From a virus, in the IMG/VR virus record IMGVR_UViG_3300032144_000022, positions 1 to 45,280 of that record: a stretch of DNA of 45,280 bases. One strand, given 5' to 3'. Below the pieces are notes generated by a model that saw only the letters and a list, made by a program, of their open reading frames with translations, was not told where the DNA came from and did not search any database. The position numbers were made by a program, and so were the translations under genes. Positions within the stretch are counted from its first letter, which is position 1. The number at the start of each line of letters is the position of its first letter. Shown here piece after piece: positions 36,834 through 45,280 of the stretch.

Positions 36834-37759
36834 CCGAGCCCATGCTGGCGCCGCGAAAGCTGCCGGCCATGATTAAGTACCCGGTCTATGCGTCGCCGAA
36901 AATAGACGGCATGCGCGCCGTGGTGCGGGATGGCGTGGTGCTGTCGCGCTCGCTCAAGCCGATAGCAAACGTGTACGTGCAGAAGCTCTTCGGCCACCTT
37001 CACGGCTTCGACGGCGAGCTGGTAGTGGGTCCGCCGAACGCAAAGAACGCCATGCAAGCTACGCAGAGCGGCTGCCGCTCGCGCGATGGCGAGCCCGACG
37101 TGCGCTTCTTGGTCTTCGACCTATGGACGCATCCCGAGACTGGGTACGGGCAGCGCTACTTGACGCTGCGCCAATGGTTCCGGCATCACGGCGAAGATAA
37201 CCCGCGCGTTAGCGTGCTGGAGCAGACGCTTATAGAGTGCGCAGGACGCTGCGCGGAGTGCGCCAAAGCGGGCCGCGTCACGCTTGAACAGTTCGAGCAC
37301 AACGCGCTGGCGGAAGGCTACGAAGGCGTGATGCTGCGCAAGGTGGACGGGCTCTACGTCTGCGGCCGGCGCTCGGAAAGCGAAGGGCTGCTGCTGAAGG
37401 TTAAGCGCTTCGAGGATAGCGAAGCCGAAATCGTCGGCGCCTACGAGCTGCAGCACAACGATAACGAAGCGACGACGAGCGAGACTGGCCACACGAAGCG
37501 CAGCAGCTCGAAGGCTGGCAAGCGCGCAGGCGGAACGCTCGGCGGCTTCCACGTCCGCGACCTAAAAAGCGGCGTCGAGTTCGACGTGGGCACAGGCTTG
37601 GGCCTTACCAAAGAGCTGCGCCTGCAGCTGTGGGAAGAGCACCTGCGCGGTGAGCTGGTCGGGCGTGTCATCACGTACAAGCACTTCGCCGCTGCCGGCG
37701 TAGTCGATAAGCCGCGCTTTCCTGTCTTCAAATCATTCCGCGAGCGCAGCGACCTGTAA
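36821..37759 (+). CDS. ATP-dependent DNA ligase
   Basis: 312 aa. Lysine 27 in the adenylation motif SPKIDGMRAV, then DGELVVG, YEGVMLRK and LLLKVKRF are motifs I, III, IV and V of ATP-type ligases; the OB-fold follows. It seals nicks on lagging-strand and repaired DNA. It overlaps the primase by 13 bases. Bacterial hosts use NAD-type ligases, so this is a phage-type gene. Confidence 0.9.
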   Translation: MLELTEPMLAPRKLPAMIKYPVYASPKIDGMRAVVRDGVVLSRSLKPIANVYVQKLFGHLHGFDGELVVGPPNAKNAMQATQSGCRSRDGEPDVRFLVFDLWTHPETGYGQRYLTLRQWFRHHGEDNPRVSVLEQTLIECAGRCAECAKAGRVTLEQFEHNALAEGYEGVMLRKVDGLYVCGRRSESEGLLLKVKRFEDSEAEIVGAYELQHNDNEATTSETGHTKRSSSKAGKRAGGTLGGFHVRDLKSGVEFDVGTGLGLTKELRLQLWEEHLRGELVGRVITYKHFAAAGVVDKPRFPVFKSFRERSDL

Positions 37760-38982
37760 TGCTAGAGCTGGAGCAGAAAGTGCTGGCGGCCATGATTGCG
37801 AGCCGCCGCGCCTACGAAGACTTGCAGGCGCTGCTGGACGAAGGCGACCTTACGGAAGTCGGCCGCTACATTGCGCGCACCGTGGGCAAGTACTACGCGC
37901 GCGACAATGACGCCGCGAGCGTGGACAAGCAGCTGCTGCTCGCCATGCTCGAAAAGGCCGCGCCGTCGCCGAAGCAATGCGACGCGCTGCGCGAAGCCGT
38001 TAACGGACTGCCGCCCGACGTGTCCGCGCACAACGTTGTCGGCGTCTACCGCGACTTGCACGCGCGCAACATTCTGCTTAAGAGCGTGGACGCTGCGATA
38101 AAGGGCGACCCGAAAGCCAAGGAGCTAATGCGGCAGTATCTCGACGCCGCGGACGAAGGCGGCGACGAAGACGAGCCGGACCAGCTGGACCCGGATGCAC
38201 TGTTCGCAGAGCGGCACGACAAGATGCGCGTGCACCCGCCCGAGCTAAACGAGCGGCTGTACGGCGGCGTGCGTCCGAGCGAGACGGCGCTCATATTCGG
38301 CCGGCCGGGCATGGGCAAGACTCTGCTTACTACCAATATCGTGGCGGGCTTCGCGCACGACGGGCACAAAGGCTTGTATGTCGGCAACGAAGAAAGCAGC
38401 CGCGCTCTGCACTTCCGGTTCTTGAGCCGGCTAGGCACGGAGAAGCTGGAAGACCTTAACCACATGGACCGCGCGAAGGCACGCGCACACGCAGAGGCTG
38501 CGTACAAGAAAGCGCACAAGCACGGAATGCAGAACGTGCACATACGCACGGGCGCTTCGAGCATGCCGCAGATTCGCAGCTGGGTAGAGAAGCTAAAGCC
38601 GCGCTGGCTGGTGCTGGACCAGGTGCGCAATGTCGGCATGGGCGGCGAAGGCATGACGCAAAACTTAGAGCTGGTGGCGCGCGAGCTGCGCGTTATCGCC
38701 GACGAGTGCCAGCTGTTCGCTATCGGCGTCTCGCAGGCTGCCGCGTCGGCCGATAACAAAATCTTTCTTTCGCTGCTCGACTTGGACAGCAGCAAGACCG
38801 GCGCGCAAGGAGCGTGCGACCTAATGCTGGGCGTGGGCGCCGACGTGGCCATGCTGGAGAAGGACAGCCAGGGCCGTAACCAGCGCGGCATTGCAATCTG
38901 CCGCAACAAAGTTAGCGGCGTCTTCGCTAACTTCAAAGTGACGGTTAACGAGTCGTACACGCAGGTGGTAACGAACGCATGA
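37759..38982 (+). CDS. Replicative DNA helicase, DnaB/T7 gp4 type
   Basis: 407 aa. Walker A GRPGMGKT is at residues 181-188, followed by the RecA-like core with KPRWLVLDQVRNVGMG and CQLFAIGVSQAAAS. The N-terminal 170 residues are helical and may bind the primase, like DnaB. It unwinds the fork. Coupled to the ligase by a one-base overlap and to the polymerase by ATGA. Confidence 0.9.
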   Translation: MLELEQKVLAAMIASRRAYEDLQALLDEGDLTEVGRYIARTVGKYYARDNDAASVDKQLLLAMLEKAAPSPKQCDALREAVNGLPPDVSAHNVVGVYRDLHARNILLKSVDAAIKGDPKAKELMRQYLDAADEGGDEDEPDQLDPDALFAERHDKMRVHPPELNERLYGGVRPSETALIFGRPGMGKTLLTTNIVAGFAHDGHKGLYVGNEESSRALHFRFLSRLGTEKLEDLNHMDRAKARAHAEAAYKKAHKHGMQNVHIRTGASSMPQIRSWVEKLKPRWLVLDQVRNVGMGGEGMTQNLELVARELRVIADECQLFAIGVSQAAASADNKIFLSLLDLDSSKTGAQGACDLMLGVGADVAMLEKDSQGRNQRGIAICRNKVSGVFANFKVTVNESYTQVVTNA

Positions 38983-41006
38983 CGCTGGCGCCGCACCCGC
39001 TGCCGCTGTCGCACCTTCGTGGCGAGCATTACCTGTCTGCGCCATGGGTAGCGTTCGACTTCGAGACGACGAACATACGCAAGGGCGACGCACGCGAGCC
39101 GGATAACCGCATAGTCTGCGTGGCGTGGCTGTCCGGCGTGGGCGACAAGATCACGGGCCGCATGCAGTCGCACTACGGCGAGCTATTCGAGTGCAAAGAG
39201 TTCTGGGCCGAGCTGGAGCGTGTGCGCAAGGCTGGCGGCTTCTTTATCGCGCAGTCCTGCAAGTTCGAGTCGCACTGGCTCTGGCGGCACGAGTACGACT
39301 GCGCCGCCGCGCTGTGGGGCGACCCGCTGCTATTCGAGTGGGTCTTGCTTGGCAACAATCCACACAGCCTTAGCCTGTCGCTGGACGAGCTGGCCGCGCG
39401 CTACTGCCCGACGCTGCGTAAAGACCGCTTCGTGGCGGCGCTCATGAACGGCGGCATATGTCCGTCGGAGATTCCGCGCCAGCACCTGCTGCGCCGCTGC
39501 GAGCGCGACGTGTACAGCACCGCGCTAATTGCGCTCGCGCAGATTGCGACGCTGGCGCGCCGCGGGCAGCTGCACCTTGCCGCGCTGCGCTGCACGCTCG
39601 CGCCGATCCTCGCCGACATAGAGCGCCAGGGAATCGCGCTCGACGCGGAGCGCGTGAAGGCAGAGCACGAGCGCTACACCACAAAGTACCTAGGGCTTAA
39701 AGAGAAGCTGGACGCCATGACGGGCGGCGTTAACGAGCGCTCGCCTAACGAAATGATTCCATTCGTGTACGGCGTGTTCCCTGCGAATGCGACGGACGAA
39801 GACAAGGCGCGCATTAAGCCGCTGGGCTTTAAGGAAGTGACGAACGCGCGCGGCGCGCCGAAGCGGGGCAAGGCGACGAAGAGCTGGCCGGACGGAAGGC
39901 CGAAGCTTAACAAGCACGTGCTGCTCGACTTGGCGAAGCAGGCGAAGACGCAGCGGCAAAAAGACTGGGTACAGCTGCGTAAGGATATTGGCCAAGCGTT
40001 CGCTGCGCTTAGCAAGAATCTCGACTTCTACTTGGGCGTGGTCACGGAGAAGGAAGGCTGGTTCTTCGCGAACCTAATGCAAGGCATCGTGGCGACGCAT
40101 CGGCTAAGCGGCACGGGCATGCCGCAAGAGTTCGCCATGTTCGACGGCGCGACGAAGAGCGCGCAGCCGCAGAACCAGCCGCGCGAGTTCAAGGGACTAG
40201 TGCGCGCTCGACGCGACAAGCACAAAGTGTCTGACGCGGACGCGAAGCAGCTGGAGTTTCGCGTAGCTGCAATGCTCGGTAACGACAAGAAGGCAAAGGC
40301 CGACATTGCTAACCCGCACTTTGACGCGCACATACAGACGCTAACCACGATGCTGTACGGCGCCTTCTCGCAAGAGAAGTACGACGAGCTGCTGCGCCGC
40401 TACAAGGCCGGCGACGCGGAAGTAAAGTTCCAGCGCAACGATAACCAGCTATGCAAGTCGCACACGTATAAGCCGCTCTTCGGCGGCGAGTATGGCACGC
40501 CGCGCGAGGAAGCCTATTACCGCTGGTTCCGAGAGAACTACGACGGCATAACGAAGGAGTGCACCAGCTGGCTGCGCCAGGTGGAAGCTACCGGCGAGCT
40601 GCGCTGCGCGACTGGGCTTATCTTCCGCTGGAAGGTTACGTACGACCGCAACGGCGACAGCATAGACGCGCGCAGCGGCAAGAAGCTCAAGCCGTCTGTG
40701 TTCAATTACCCAGTGCAGCACCTGGCCGGCGAAATCATGGTGCTGGCCGACGTGTGCTTGTACTACCTGCTGCGCCAGCTCGCGATACGCGCCGTAATTA
40801 TAAACCTGGTGCACGACAGCACGCCGGGCGAAGTGCACGACGAAGACCGGGACAAGTGGTGCGCAGCAGTGGCGCAAGCGTTCACGGTAGAGACGAAGTA
40901 CTACTTGCGCGAAGTCTACGGCATCGAGTTTGACGTGCCGCTGGGCTGCGAAGTCACGATAGGCGACCACTTAGGCGAAGGCGACCACTTCGCCGCAGAT
41001 AACTAG
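38979..41006 (+). CDS. DNA polymerase I (family A)
   Basis: 675 aa. The 3'-5' exonuclease starts with Asp27 and Glu29 (VAFDFETTN). The polymerase has motif A DADAKQLEFRVAAML (Asp419 region, Glu426), the O-helix region near KPLFGGEYGTPREEAYYRWF, and motif C VHDSTPGE (His612, Asp613). Length and motifs resemble T7-like replicative polymerases. It probably replicates the phage genome with the neighbouring helicase and primase. Confidence 0.95.
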   Translation: MTLAPHPLPLSHLRGEHYLSAPWVAFDFETTNIRKGDAREPDNRIVCVAWLSGVGDKITGRMQSHYGELFECKEFWAELERVRKAGGFFIAQSCKFESHWLWRHEYDCAAALWGDPLLFEWVLLGNNPHSLSLSLDELAARYCPTLRKDRFVAALMNGGICPSEIPRQHLLRRCERDVYSTALIALAQIATLARRGQLHLAALRCTLAPILADIERQGIALDAERVKAEHERYTTKYLGLKEKLDAMTGGVNERSPNEMIPFVYGVFPANATDEDKARIKPLGFKEVTNARGAPKRGKATKSWPDGRPKLNKHVLLDLAKQAKTQRQKDWVQLRKDIGQAFAALSKNLDFYLGVVTEKEGWFFANLMQGIVATHRLSGTGMPQEFAMFDGATKSAQPQNQPREFKGLVRARRDKHKVSDADAKQLEFRVAAMLGNDKKAKADIANPHFDAHIQTLTTMLYGAFSQEKYDELLRRYKAGDAEVKFQRNDNQLCKSHTYKPLFGGEYGTPREEAYYRWFRENYDGITKECTSWLRQVEATGELRCATGLIFRWKVTYDRNGDSIDARSGKKLKPSVFNYPVQHLAGEIMVLADVCLYYLLRQLAIRAVIINLVHDSTPGEVHDEDRDKWCAAVAQAFTVETKYYLREVYGIEFDVPLGCEVTIGDHLGEGDHFAADN

Positions 41007-41021
41007 AACGGAGTAACCCGC

Positions 41022-41378
41022 ATGGACCTTGCAAAGATTCTCGCCGAAGCCCGCGCACTGCTCGACATGGAGCTGCAGCGCGAAGTCTGGACGCTGCCCA
41101 CGAAGAAACCCGAGCGCATGGAAGCGTACGAAGCACGCTACGTCGCGCTCGTGGAAAGGCTAGTGGCGCTGGCGCGCCAGTACGGCGGCGCAGCGCCGCC
41201 CATGGAGCAGCCGCAGCAGAGCGCGACGGCTAGCGCTGCTGCCACTGTCGCGGTAGCAGCTGAACCTGCGCCGGCTCCAGCTTCCGCGCCAGCGCCCGCA
41301 GAGCCCGAGACGCTACCAGCTGCCGAAGATGCAGCGGCCAGCGACTTGGCAGACGAGTTCGATAGTCCCGCGTTCTAA
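41022..41378 (+). CDS. Hypothetical protein with Ala/Pro linker and acidic tip
   Basis: 118 aa. A helical N-terminal 60 residues, an Ala/Pro-rich linker, then an acidic end with DLADEFDSPAF. This end resembles the acidic tip of SSB proteins, and the gene lies beside a real SSB-like gene, so it may bind the same partners. CGGAGT precedes the start. No family is recognised. Confidence 0.6.
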   Translation: MDLAKILAEARALLDMELQREVWTLPTKKPERMEAYEARYVALVERLVALARQYGGAAPPMEQPQQSATASAAATVAVAAEPAPAPASAPAPAEPETLPAAEDAAASDLADEFDSPAF

Positions 41379-41397
41379 CCACAAGGAAACCTGCACC

Positions 41398-41991
41398 GTG
41401 AAAATCAAAGCAAACGGCGGCGGCGGGGCTGGCACCTGTCCGGCCGGCGACCATCCCGCAATCTGCATTAGCGTTATCGACTTGGGCGTGCAACGCACGG
41501 CGAACGGAAACAAGCCGCTGCTTATGCTTACGTTCGAGCTGCCCGGCTCGCTCGTCACGTTCAAAGACGACGACGGCAAGGAGCAGACGCGCCCGCGCGT
41601 TATCTCGCGCCGCTTCACGAAGTCCATGCACGAGAAGTCGAGCTTGCGCAAGTTCATTGAGCGCATGCGCGGCGCGAAGTTCACGGACGCGCAAGCGTCG
41701 GACTTCGACGTGGCCACGCTGACGGGCAAGCCCTGCATGCTCGAAATCGTGCACAACGTGAAGGGCGACAAGACGTACGCCAACATCGAGCTGGTTTCGC
41801 GCTACAAGGGCGAAGCGCTCAAGCAGACGCACGCGAGCTGGGTTTACGACTTGGCCGCGCCTAACGACCAGCTCTTCCAGCAGTTCCCTGCGTGGCTGCA
41901 GAAAGTCATCGGCGAGCGCATCCAGACGGCACAGCGCGGAGCTACGCCGCTGCCTGGCGCCGACGACATGGACGACGACATTCCTTTCTAG
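41398..41991 (+). CDS. Single-stranded DNA-binding-like protein with DDDIPF tip
   Basis: 197 aa, GTG start with AAGGAA upstream. The N-terminal domain (CPAGDHPAICISVIDLGVQR, then LLMLTFELPG) resembles DUF669-type phage OB-fold proteins. The last residues MDDDIPF match the tip of bacterial SSB, which recruits repair and replication proteins. It should coat single strands at the phage fork and, through the tip, call host helpers. The OB-fold call is by pattern only. Confidence 0.75.
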   Translation: MKIKANGGGGAGTCPAGDHPAICISVIDLGVQRTANGNKPLLMLTFELPGSLVTFKDDDGKEQTRPRVISRRFTKSMHEKSSLRKFIERMRGAKFTDAQASDFDVATLTGKPCMLEIVHNVKGDKTYANIELVSRYKGEALKQTHASWVYDLAAPNDQLFQQFPAWLQKVIGERIQTAQRGATPLPGADDMDDDIPF

Positions 41992-42121
41992 GCGCGCGCC
42001 GCCCGCGGAGTGTCGCCGCAAGCCAGGGCCACGCTGCCCAGCTAGTAAGGCTATTTCGGCATAGAGACCACGCACGGCCCGTGCGCGAGCCACGACTACA
42101 GGGCACTAACACAGAGCACAC

Positions 42122-43021
42122 ATGAAGCACGCAATAATTGACAGCGACAGCCTAACGTACGCAGCAGCGTTCGCCGTCGAGCAGAACCGCTACGCCGCGG
42201 TGCGCGAAAGCCAGAACGTGCAAGAGCTGCTAATAGCGGGCTCGGATTACGAGTTCGCCAAGAAGCTGGCCGAAGAGCCCGGCGTGCGCGTCTACAAGCG
42301 CACAGACGTGGAGCCGCTGGAGAACGCCATACACGCGCTGCGCTCCATGCTGCGGACAATCCGCGAGCAGATAGAAGAGCGCTTCGGCAAGCCCGAGCGC
42401 GTGACGCTTCTCCTTACCGGCTCGGGTAACTTCCGCGACAGGCTCGCCACGCTCGCGCGTTACAAGTTCAATCGAGTGGAGCGCGCGAAGCCAGTGCACT
42501 TCGGGCAAATGCGCAAGTACCTAGTGGACGAGCTGGGCGCGAAGATTGTGCACTGGTACGAAGCCGACGACGAAGCGGCCATGGCGTTAACCGAGTCGCC
42601 AGCCGACACGCTCGTGTCTTCGCTCGACAAAGACTTGCTGCAGGTGCCGGGCTGGCACCACATACACGGCAAGGGCTTTCTGCGCATTAGTGAGAAGTCC
42701 GGCTTGCTGCGCTTCTACATGCAGGCGCTGCAGGGCGACAGCACGGACGGCGTGCCAGGCTGCAAAGGCATCGGCCCGAAGAAGGCGCAAGCCATCGTGC
42801 TGAAGGCGGCACAGAGCGCGACGAGCTACACGGAGCTGGAGCGCGTTGTGTGGCGGGCAATCGTGGGCGCGTACCGCGCGTCGCTCGACAAGCACGGCCC
42901 GGACGCGTGCGGCTACAACGATCCAGAACAAGCCGCACTCGAAACTGCGCGGCTGGTGTATCTGCTGCGACAGCGCCCCGCGGACCCGAGTAACCCGCCG
43001 CTGTGGGAACCGACGAAGTGA
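42122..43021 (+). CDS. 5'-3' exonuclease, FEN/PIN type
   Basis: 299 aa. Acidic metal sites: Asp7 and Asp9 (IIDSDSL), Glu147/Asp149/Asp150 (YEADDEAAM), and the pair in SLDKDLLQV; the DNA-binding H3TH region is GDSTDGVPGCKGIGPKKAQA. It resembles the 5' nuclease of Pol I and the T5/T7 exonucleases. It removes RNA primers and flaps. The 130-base gap before it holds a short GC-rich inverted repeat and no gene. Confidence 0.9.
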   Translation: MKHAIIDSDSLTYAAAFAVEQNRYAAVRESQNVQELLIAGSDYEFAKKLAEEPGVRVYKRTDVEPLENAIHALRSMLRTIREQIEERFGKPERVTLLLTGSGNFRDRLATLARYKFNRVERAKPVHFGQMRKYLVDELGAKIVHWYEADDEAAMALTESPADTLVSSLDKDLLQVPGWHHIHGKGFLRISEKSGLLRFYMQALQGDSTDGVPGCKGIGPKKAQAIVLKAAQSATSYTELERVVWRAIVGAYRASLDKHGPDACGYNDPEQAALETARLVYLLRQRPADPSNPPLWEPTK

Positions 43022-43143
43022 GTAACCACGACATACCGTGCAGGTACTGCGGCGAAGACACACGCGGCTTGTGTGCACACAACGAAGAGACGTGCCCGTA
43101 CCGCAAGCAGCACGCAGCTAGCTGCGACTTATTTCCGCAGTGA
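43018..43143 (+). CDS. Tiny zinc-finger-like protein
   Basis: 41 aa, GTG start in a GTGA overlap with the exonuclease. CRYCGEDTRGLC, then CPYRKQH and CDLF, give five Cys and several His, enough for one zinc site. It is coupled to the next small gene by GTGA. Confidence 0.55.
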   Translation: MSNHDIPCRYCGEDTRGLCAHNEETCPYRKQHAASCDLFPQ

Positions 43144-43310
43144 AAGAGAAGCGGCCCGAGCCGCCTTACACGTGCCACGACTGTGGCGCCGTGGTGCAAG
43201 AGTTCTTCCAGCGCTTGATTGCTGGCGAGTGGCGCAACGTCTGCGCCGAGCATTTCGAGACAAGGCGCAGAGCGACATGGAACGAGCGATATCACAACGC
43301 CGCTACATAG
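43140..43310 (+). CDS. Small zinc-finger-like protein
   Basis: 56 aa, GTG start. CHDCGAVVQEFFQ followed by CAEHFETRRR gives a CxxC...CxxH site typical of small nucleic-acid or protein-binding fingers. Its end overlaps the HAD gene start by 34 bases. Confidence 0.55.
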   Translation: MKEKRPEPPYTCHDCGAVVQEFFQRLIAGEWRNVCAEHFETRRRATWNERYHNAAT

Positions 43311-43693
43311 GCGTGGACCTGGACGGAACGCTGGCGCACGACGCCGGCTTGCCTTACGTCGGCGAGCTGCTGCCGATAGGCCGGCCCATTCCAGCCATGC
43401 ACATGCGCGTACTGCGCTGGCTGGACGAAGGCAAGGCCGTGCGAATCATTACGGCCCGCGTGTCGCCGGACCAGCCACGCGAAAGAGTTCTGCGCGCTAC
43501 GGGCGCAATCGAAGCTTGGCTGCTAGAGCACGTTGGACAAGTGCTGCCCGTGCAGGCGCACAAGTGCCACCTAATGCTGGAGCTGTGGGACGACAGAGCA
43601 CGACCAGTCGAGCACAACACGGGGCGCATTCCGTGTTACCGCTCGCCTGCATGCAACGAACGAGACTATCAAGAAGAAAGGACGACGAAGTAA
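43277..43693 (+). CDS. HAD-family phosphatase
   Basis: 138 aa. Motif I GVDLDGTLA (Asp14, Asp16), motif II ITAR, and the acid pair WDDRA are the catalytic sites of HAD hydrolases. It may be a 5'-nucleotidase or a 3'-phosphatase for DNA ends. The substrate is not readable; neighbours are DNA enzymes. Confidence 0.8.
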   Translation: MERAISQRRYIGVDLDGTLAHDAGLPYVGELLPIGRPIPAMHMRVLRWLDEGKAVRIITARVSPDQPRERVLRATGAIEAWLLEHVGQVLPVQAHKCHLMLELWDDRARPVEHNTGRIPCYRSPACNERDYQEERTTK

Positions 43694-44025
43694 TGGGCGC
43701 TAAGAGCAGACGGAAAGGTGCGGGCGGCGAGCGTGAAGTGTTCACGCTGCTAAACGTGAAGCTGGGCCGCAAGGAGTACGAGCGAAACCTGGAGCAGACG
43801 CGCGCAGGTGGCTGCGACCGCAAAGGCAGCAAAGTGGTGGCCATGGAAGTGAAGCGCTGCGAGGCATTGAACCTGCAAGCGTGGATCGAACAAGCCGAGC
43901 GGCAGGCCGGACCGGGACAGCTGCCCGTGCTCGCGTACCGTCGCAACGGCGAGAAGTGGCGCTTCTTGGCTATCTGTGACTTGGAATGGATGGCCAGCTT
44001 GCACGAGCTGCTGGAAGGCACCTAA
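43693..44025 (+). CDS. PD-(D/E)XK nuclease, possible Holliday junction resolvase
   Basis: 110 aa. GEREV (Glu13) is followed by Asp42 (GGCDRKGSK) and Glu52-x-Lys54 (AMEVKRC), the PD-(D/E)XK spacing of resolvases and VRR-type nucleases. It could cut branched DNA before packaging. Starts in a TAATG overlap with the HAD gene. Confidence 0.75.
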   Translation: MGAKSRRKGAGGEREVFTLLNVKLGRKEYERNLEQTRAGGCDRKGSKVVAMEVKRCEALNLQAWIEQAERQAGPGQLPVLAYRRNGEKWRFLAICDLEWMASLHELLEGT

Positions 44026-44027
44026 CA

Positions 44028-44435
44028 ATGTGGACCACTGAAGAAGCAATAGCGCTCGCGCGCTTTGTCGAAAGCATCGCGCCGCAGTACGGCGCGCACG
44101 TCGCGCTTAGCGGCGGCCTGCTCTACAAAGACGGCGAGCGGAAAGACTGCGACCTGGTGCTGTACCGGCACAGGCAGGCGGCCTTCCTGGACAAGTCCGG
44201 GCTGCTCGAAGCGCTGCGCAAAGCTGCGCGCGAAGCGGCGGACCTGGAGTACGAGCCGCACCCGTTCTACGTCGCGACAGATTACGGCTTCTGCGTTAAG
44301 GCGAGCTGGCACGGCAAAGACGTGGACTTGCTATTTCCAGAAGTGCATCCGAGCGCTGTCTACCCTGACGGAGAGAACAGCGAAGACGCGGCGGCATGGG
44401 ATGACTCTGTTACATGGGAAACGCTGGTGCGCTAA
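44028..44435 (+). CDS. Nucleotidyltransferase-fold protein
   Basis: 135 aa. SGGLLYKDGERKDCDLVLY contains the GG...DxD motif (Gly29-Gly30, Asp40, Asp42), and VDLLFPE gives the third acid, the pattern of minimal nucleotidyltransferases. It could add a nucleotide to a protein, drug or RNA. Similar small proteins occur in toxin-antitoxin pairs and phages; no partner HEPN-like gene is seen. Confidence 0.65.
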   Translation: MWTTEEAIALARFVESIAPQYGAHVALSGGLLYKDGERKDCDLVLYRHRQAAFLDKSGLLEALRKAAREAADLEYEPHPFYVATDYGFCVKASWHGKDVDLLFPEVHPSAVYPDGENSEDAAAWDDSVTWETLVR

Positions 44436-44836
44436 TGGCGAACTACAAGAAAGGCAAGCGCGTGCTGGTACGTCGGCCGCTCCGTCAGTGCACGGACGAA
44501 CACTGCACGCTGCCGCACGCACACGAAGCGCACGACAAAGCGTACAGCGTCTCGGCGCACCTGGACCGCGTTAAGGGAATCATCGGCGAGCGCGGCGCAA
44601 CGCGCGACAAGCCGGGCGGCGAGCGCAGCATGGCGCGCTGCGTGCGCATCTTTAACGCGAAGACTAACCGCGACCTGTCCGCCGCCGAAGGCTGGATATT
44701 CATGATGAGCCTTAAAGAGTCGCGCATGGCCACGGGCAAGTACAAGGCCGACGACTACGACGACTTGACCGGCTACAGCGCACTGCTGGCAGAAGAAGCT
44801 CGCGCGGAGAACGACGCGCGGAAGGTGGCCAAGTGA
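44435..44836 (+). CDS. DUF6378-like phage protein
   Basis: 133 aa. ARCVRIFNAKTNRDLSAAEG, then MSLKESRMATGKYKADDYDD and LTGYSALLAEEA follow the DUF6378 pattern found in phage genomes, a MazG-like helical shape. Function is unknown; a nucleotide-related role is a guess. A basic, Cys/His-containing N-terminal part is extra. Confidence 0.6.
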   Translation: MANYKKGKRVLVRRPLRQCTDEHCTLPHAHEAHDKAYSVSAHLDRVKGIIGERGATRDKPGGERSMARCVRIFNAKTNRDLSAAEGWIFMMSLKESRMATGKYKADDYDDLTGYSALLAEEARAENDARKVAK

Positions 44837-45246
44837 TTCTCTGGAACGACAAAGACGGCGGACCCGAGTCGCGCGTGTGGTGCTGGGGCTTAGAGTTCAA
44901 GCGCGCTTTCTCCGTGCTGCTGCTGAAGTTCGGCGAGGGCTCGCGCGAAGCGTTCCACACGCACGCGTTTAACTCCGTGTCGCTGGTGCTACGTGGCGCG
45001 CTGCACGAAGTCCAAATGCTGCCGGAAGAAGAGCGCCGCACGGGACACGTTACGCGCCACGTTCGGCACAAGCCTTCGCTGCGTCTCGTGCGCACGTACC
45101 GCGACACGTTCCACATGGTAGAAGGCCGGGCGCCTGCCACTTGGGTACTGACGTTGCGCGGCCCGTGGATTGATAACTGGCGCGAGTTCATACCAGAAGG
45201 CGCGCGACACATTCGCCTAACGCACGGACGCAAGGAGCTGCGCTAG
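44833..45246 (+). CDS. Cupin-fold protein
   Basis: 137 aa, GTG start in a GTGA overlap. His42-x-His44 (EAFHTHAFNSVSLVLRG) and His58 (ALHEV) match cupin motif 1; a further His lies in YRDTFHMVEG. It may bind a metal and a small ligand. Such small cupins are found in several phages next to replication genes; the reaction is unknown. Confidence 0.7.
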   Translation: MILWNDKDGGPESRVWCWGLEFKRAFSVLLLKFGEGSREAFHTHAFNSVSLVLRGALHEVQMLPEEERRTGHVTRHVRHKPSLRLVRTYRDTFHMVEGRAPATWVLTLRGPWIDNWREFIPEGARHIRLTHGRKELR

Positions 45247-45280
45247 TGAAGATTCTAGGCAATCGGCATTTGGTAATCCC
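45246..45280 (+). CDS. Start of an unknown gene (partial)
   Basis: A GTG start overlaps the cupin stop (TAGTG) and opens the peptide MKILGNRHLVIP up to the window edge. Codon style is like its neighbours. Too short to classify. Confidence 0.4.
   Translation, partial: MKILGNRHLVI

Noticed and set aside
38046-39173. Long - strand open frame (375 codons)
   Set aside because: It is antisense to the helicase and polymerase genes, whose motifs are certain. Its peptide is Ser/Arg/Ala-rich with no domain, an effect of the GC-rich codon pattern.

Overview
The window is almost entirely a temperate tailed phage or prophage (siphovirus-type) of a GC-rich proteobacterium. A betaproteobacterium is my best guess from the GC-rich codon use, the P4-type integrase beside an AlpA-like regulator, and HK97-type head genes; this is inference, since no flanking host gene, tRNA or clear att core is visible. 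About 85 genes are packed head to tail on the + strand, mostly joined by ATGA, GTGA or TAATG overlaps. Only two small units run on the - strand (110-346 and 5786-6442). No rRNA, tRNA, insertion sequence or CRISPR array was found.

Layout. (1) 1-2540: end of an unknown gene, a membrane protein, an AlpA-like HTH protein, a control region with 12-bp-phased repeats (candidate integrase/excisionase arm sites), a 59-aa protein and the tyrosine integrase. (2) 2546-8084: early genes, mostly unknown, including a cysteine-peptidase-like protein and a DUF1376/YdaU-like protein, and the main operator/promoter sites. (3) 8085-14628: an accessory island with an ATP-grasp enzyme, an NAD-dependent sugar epimerase, a GT-A glycosyltransferase, two HExxH metallopeptidase-like proteins (one a lipoprotein) and an HNH nuclease. 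(4) 14629-18241: a repeat-rich regulatory stretch, an HTH protein and a run of very small, mostly membrane proteins, including a stand-alone RsgA-like zinc motif. (5) 18238-36045: packaging and virion genes in order: small terminase (P27 type), large terminase, prohead protease, major capsid, portal, holin-like and TM/coiled-coil proteins, connectors, major tail protein, tail chaperone with a -1 frameshift at CCCAAAA, tape measure, distal tail, central/tip protein, tail fibre, lytic transglycosylase. (6) 36042-45280: a nearly self-sufficient replication module: primase, ATP-dependent ligase, DnaB-type helicase, family A polymerase, an SSB-like protein with a bacterial-type DDDIPF tip, FEN-type exonuclease, HAD phosphatase, PD-(D/E)XK nuclease, nucleotidyltransferase, a DUF6378-like protein and a cupin.

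Regulation. A 16-bp palindrome, GGTTAACNSGTTAACC, occurs in nine near-complete copies spread over 35 kb. Seven lie in promoter regions and two inside late genes (portal, transglycosylase), which suggests a dispersed operator network for an unidentified repressor. At 2546-2593 two copies flank, with no gap, a perfect CRP-type site centred at -41.5 from the predicted start of transcription, which falls at the first codon of the next gene. A second, different repeat family (TGTCG-N6-TTTACA, five copies) lies at 15572-15713.

Most functional calls rest on motifs read by eye. Genes called hypothetical have no recognisable family.
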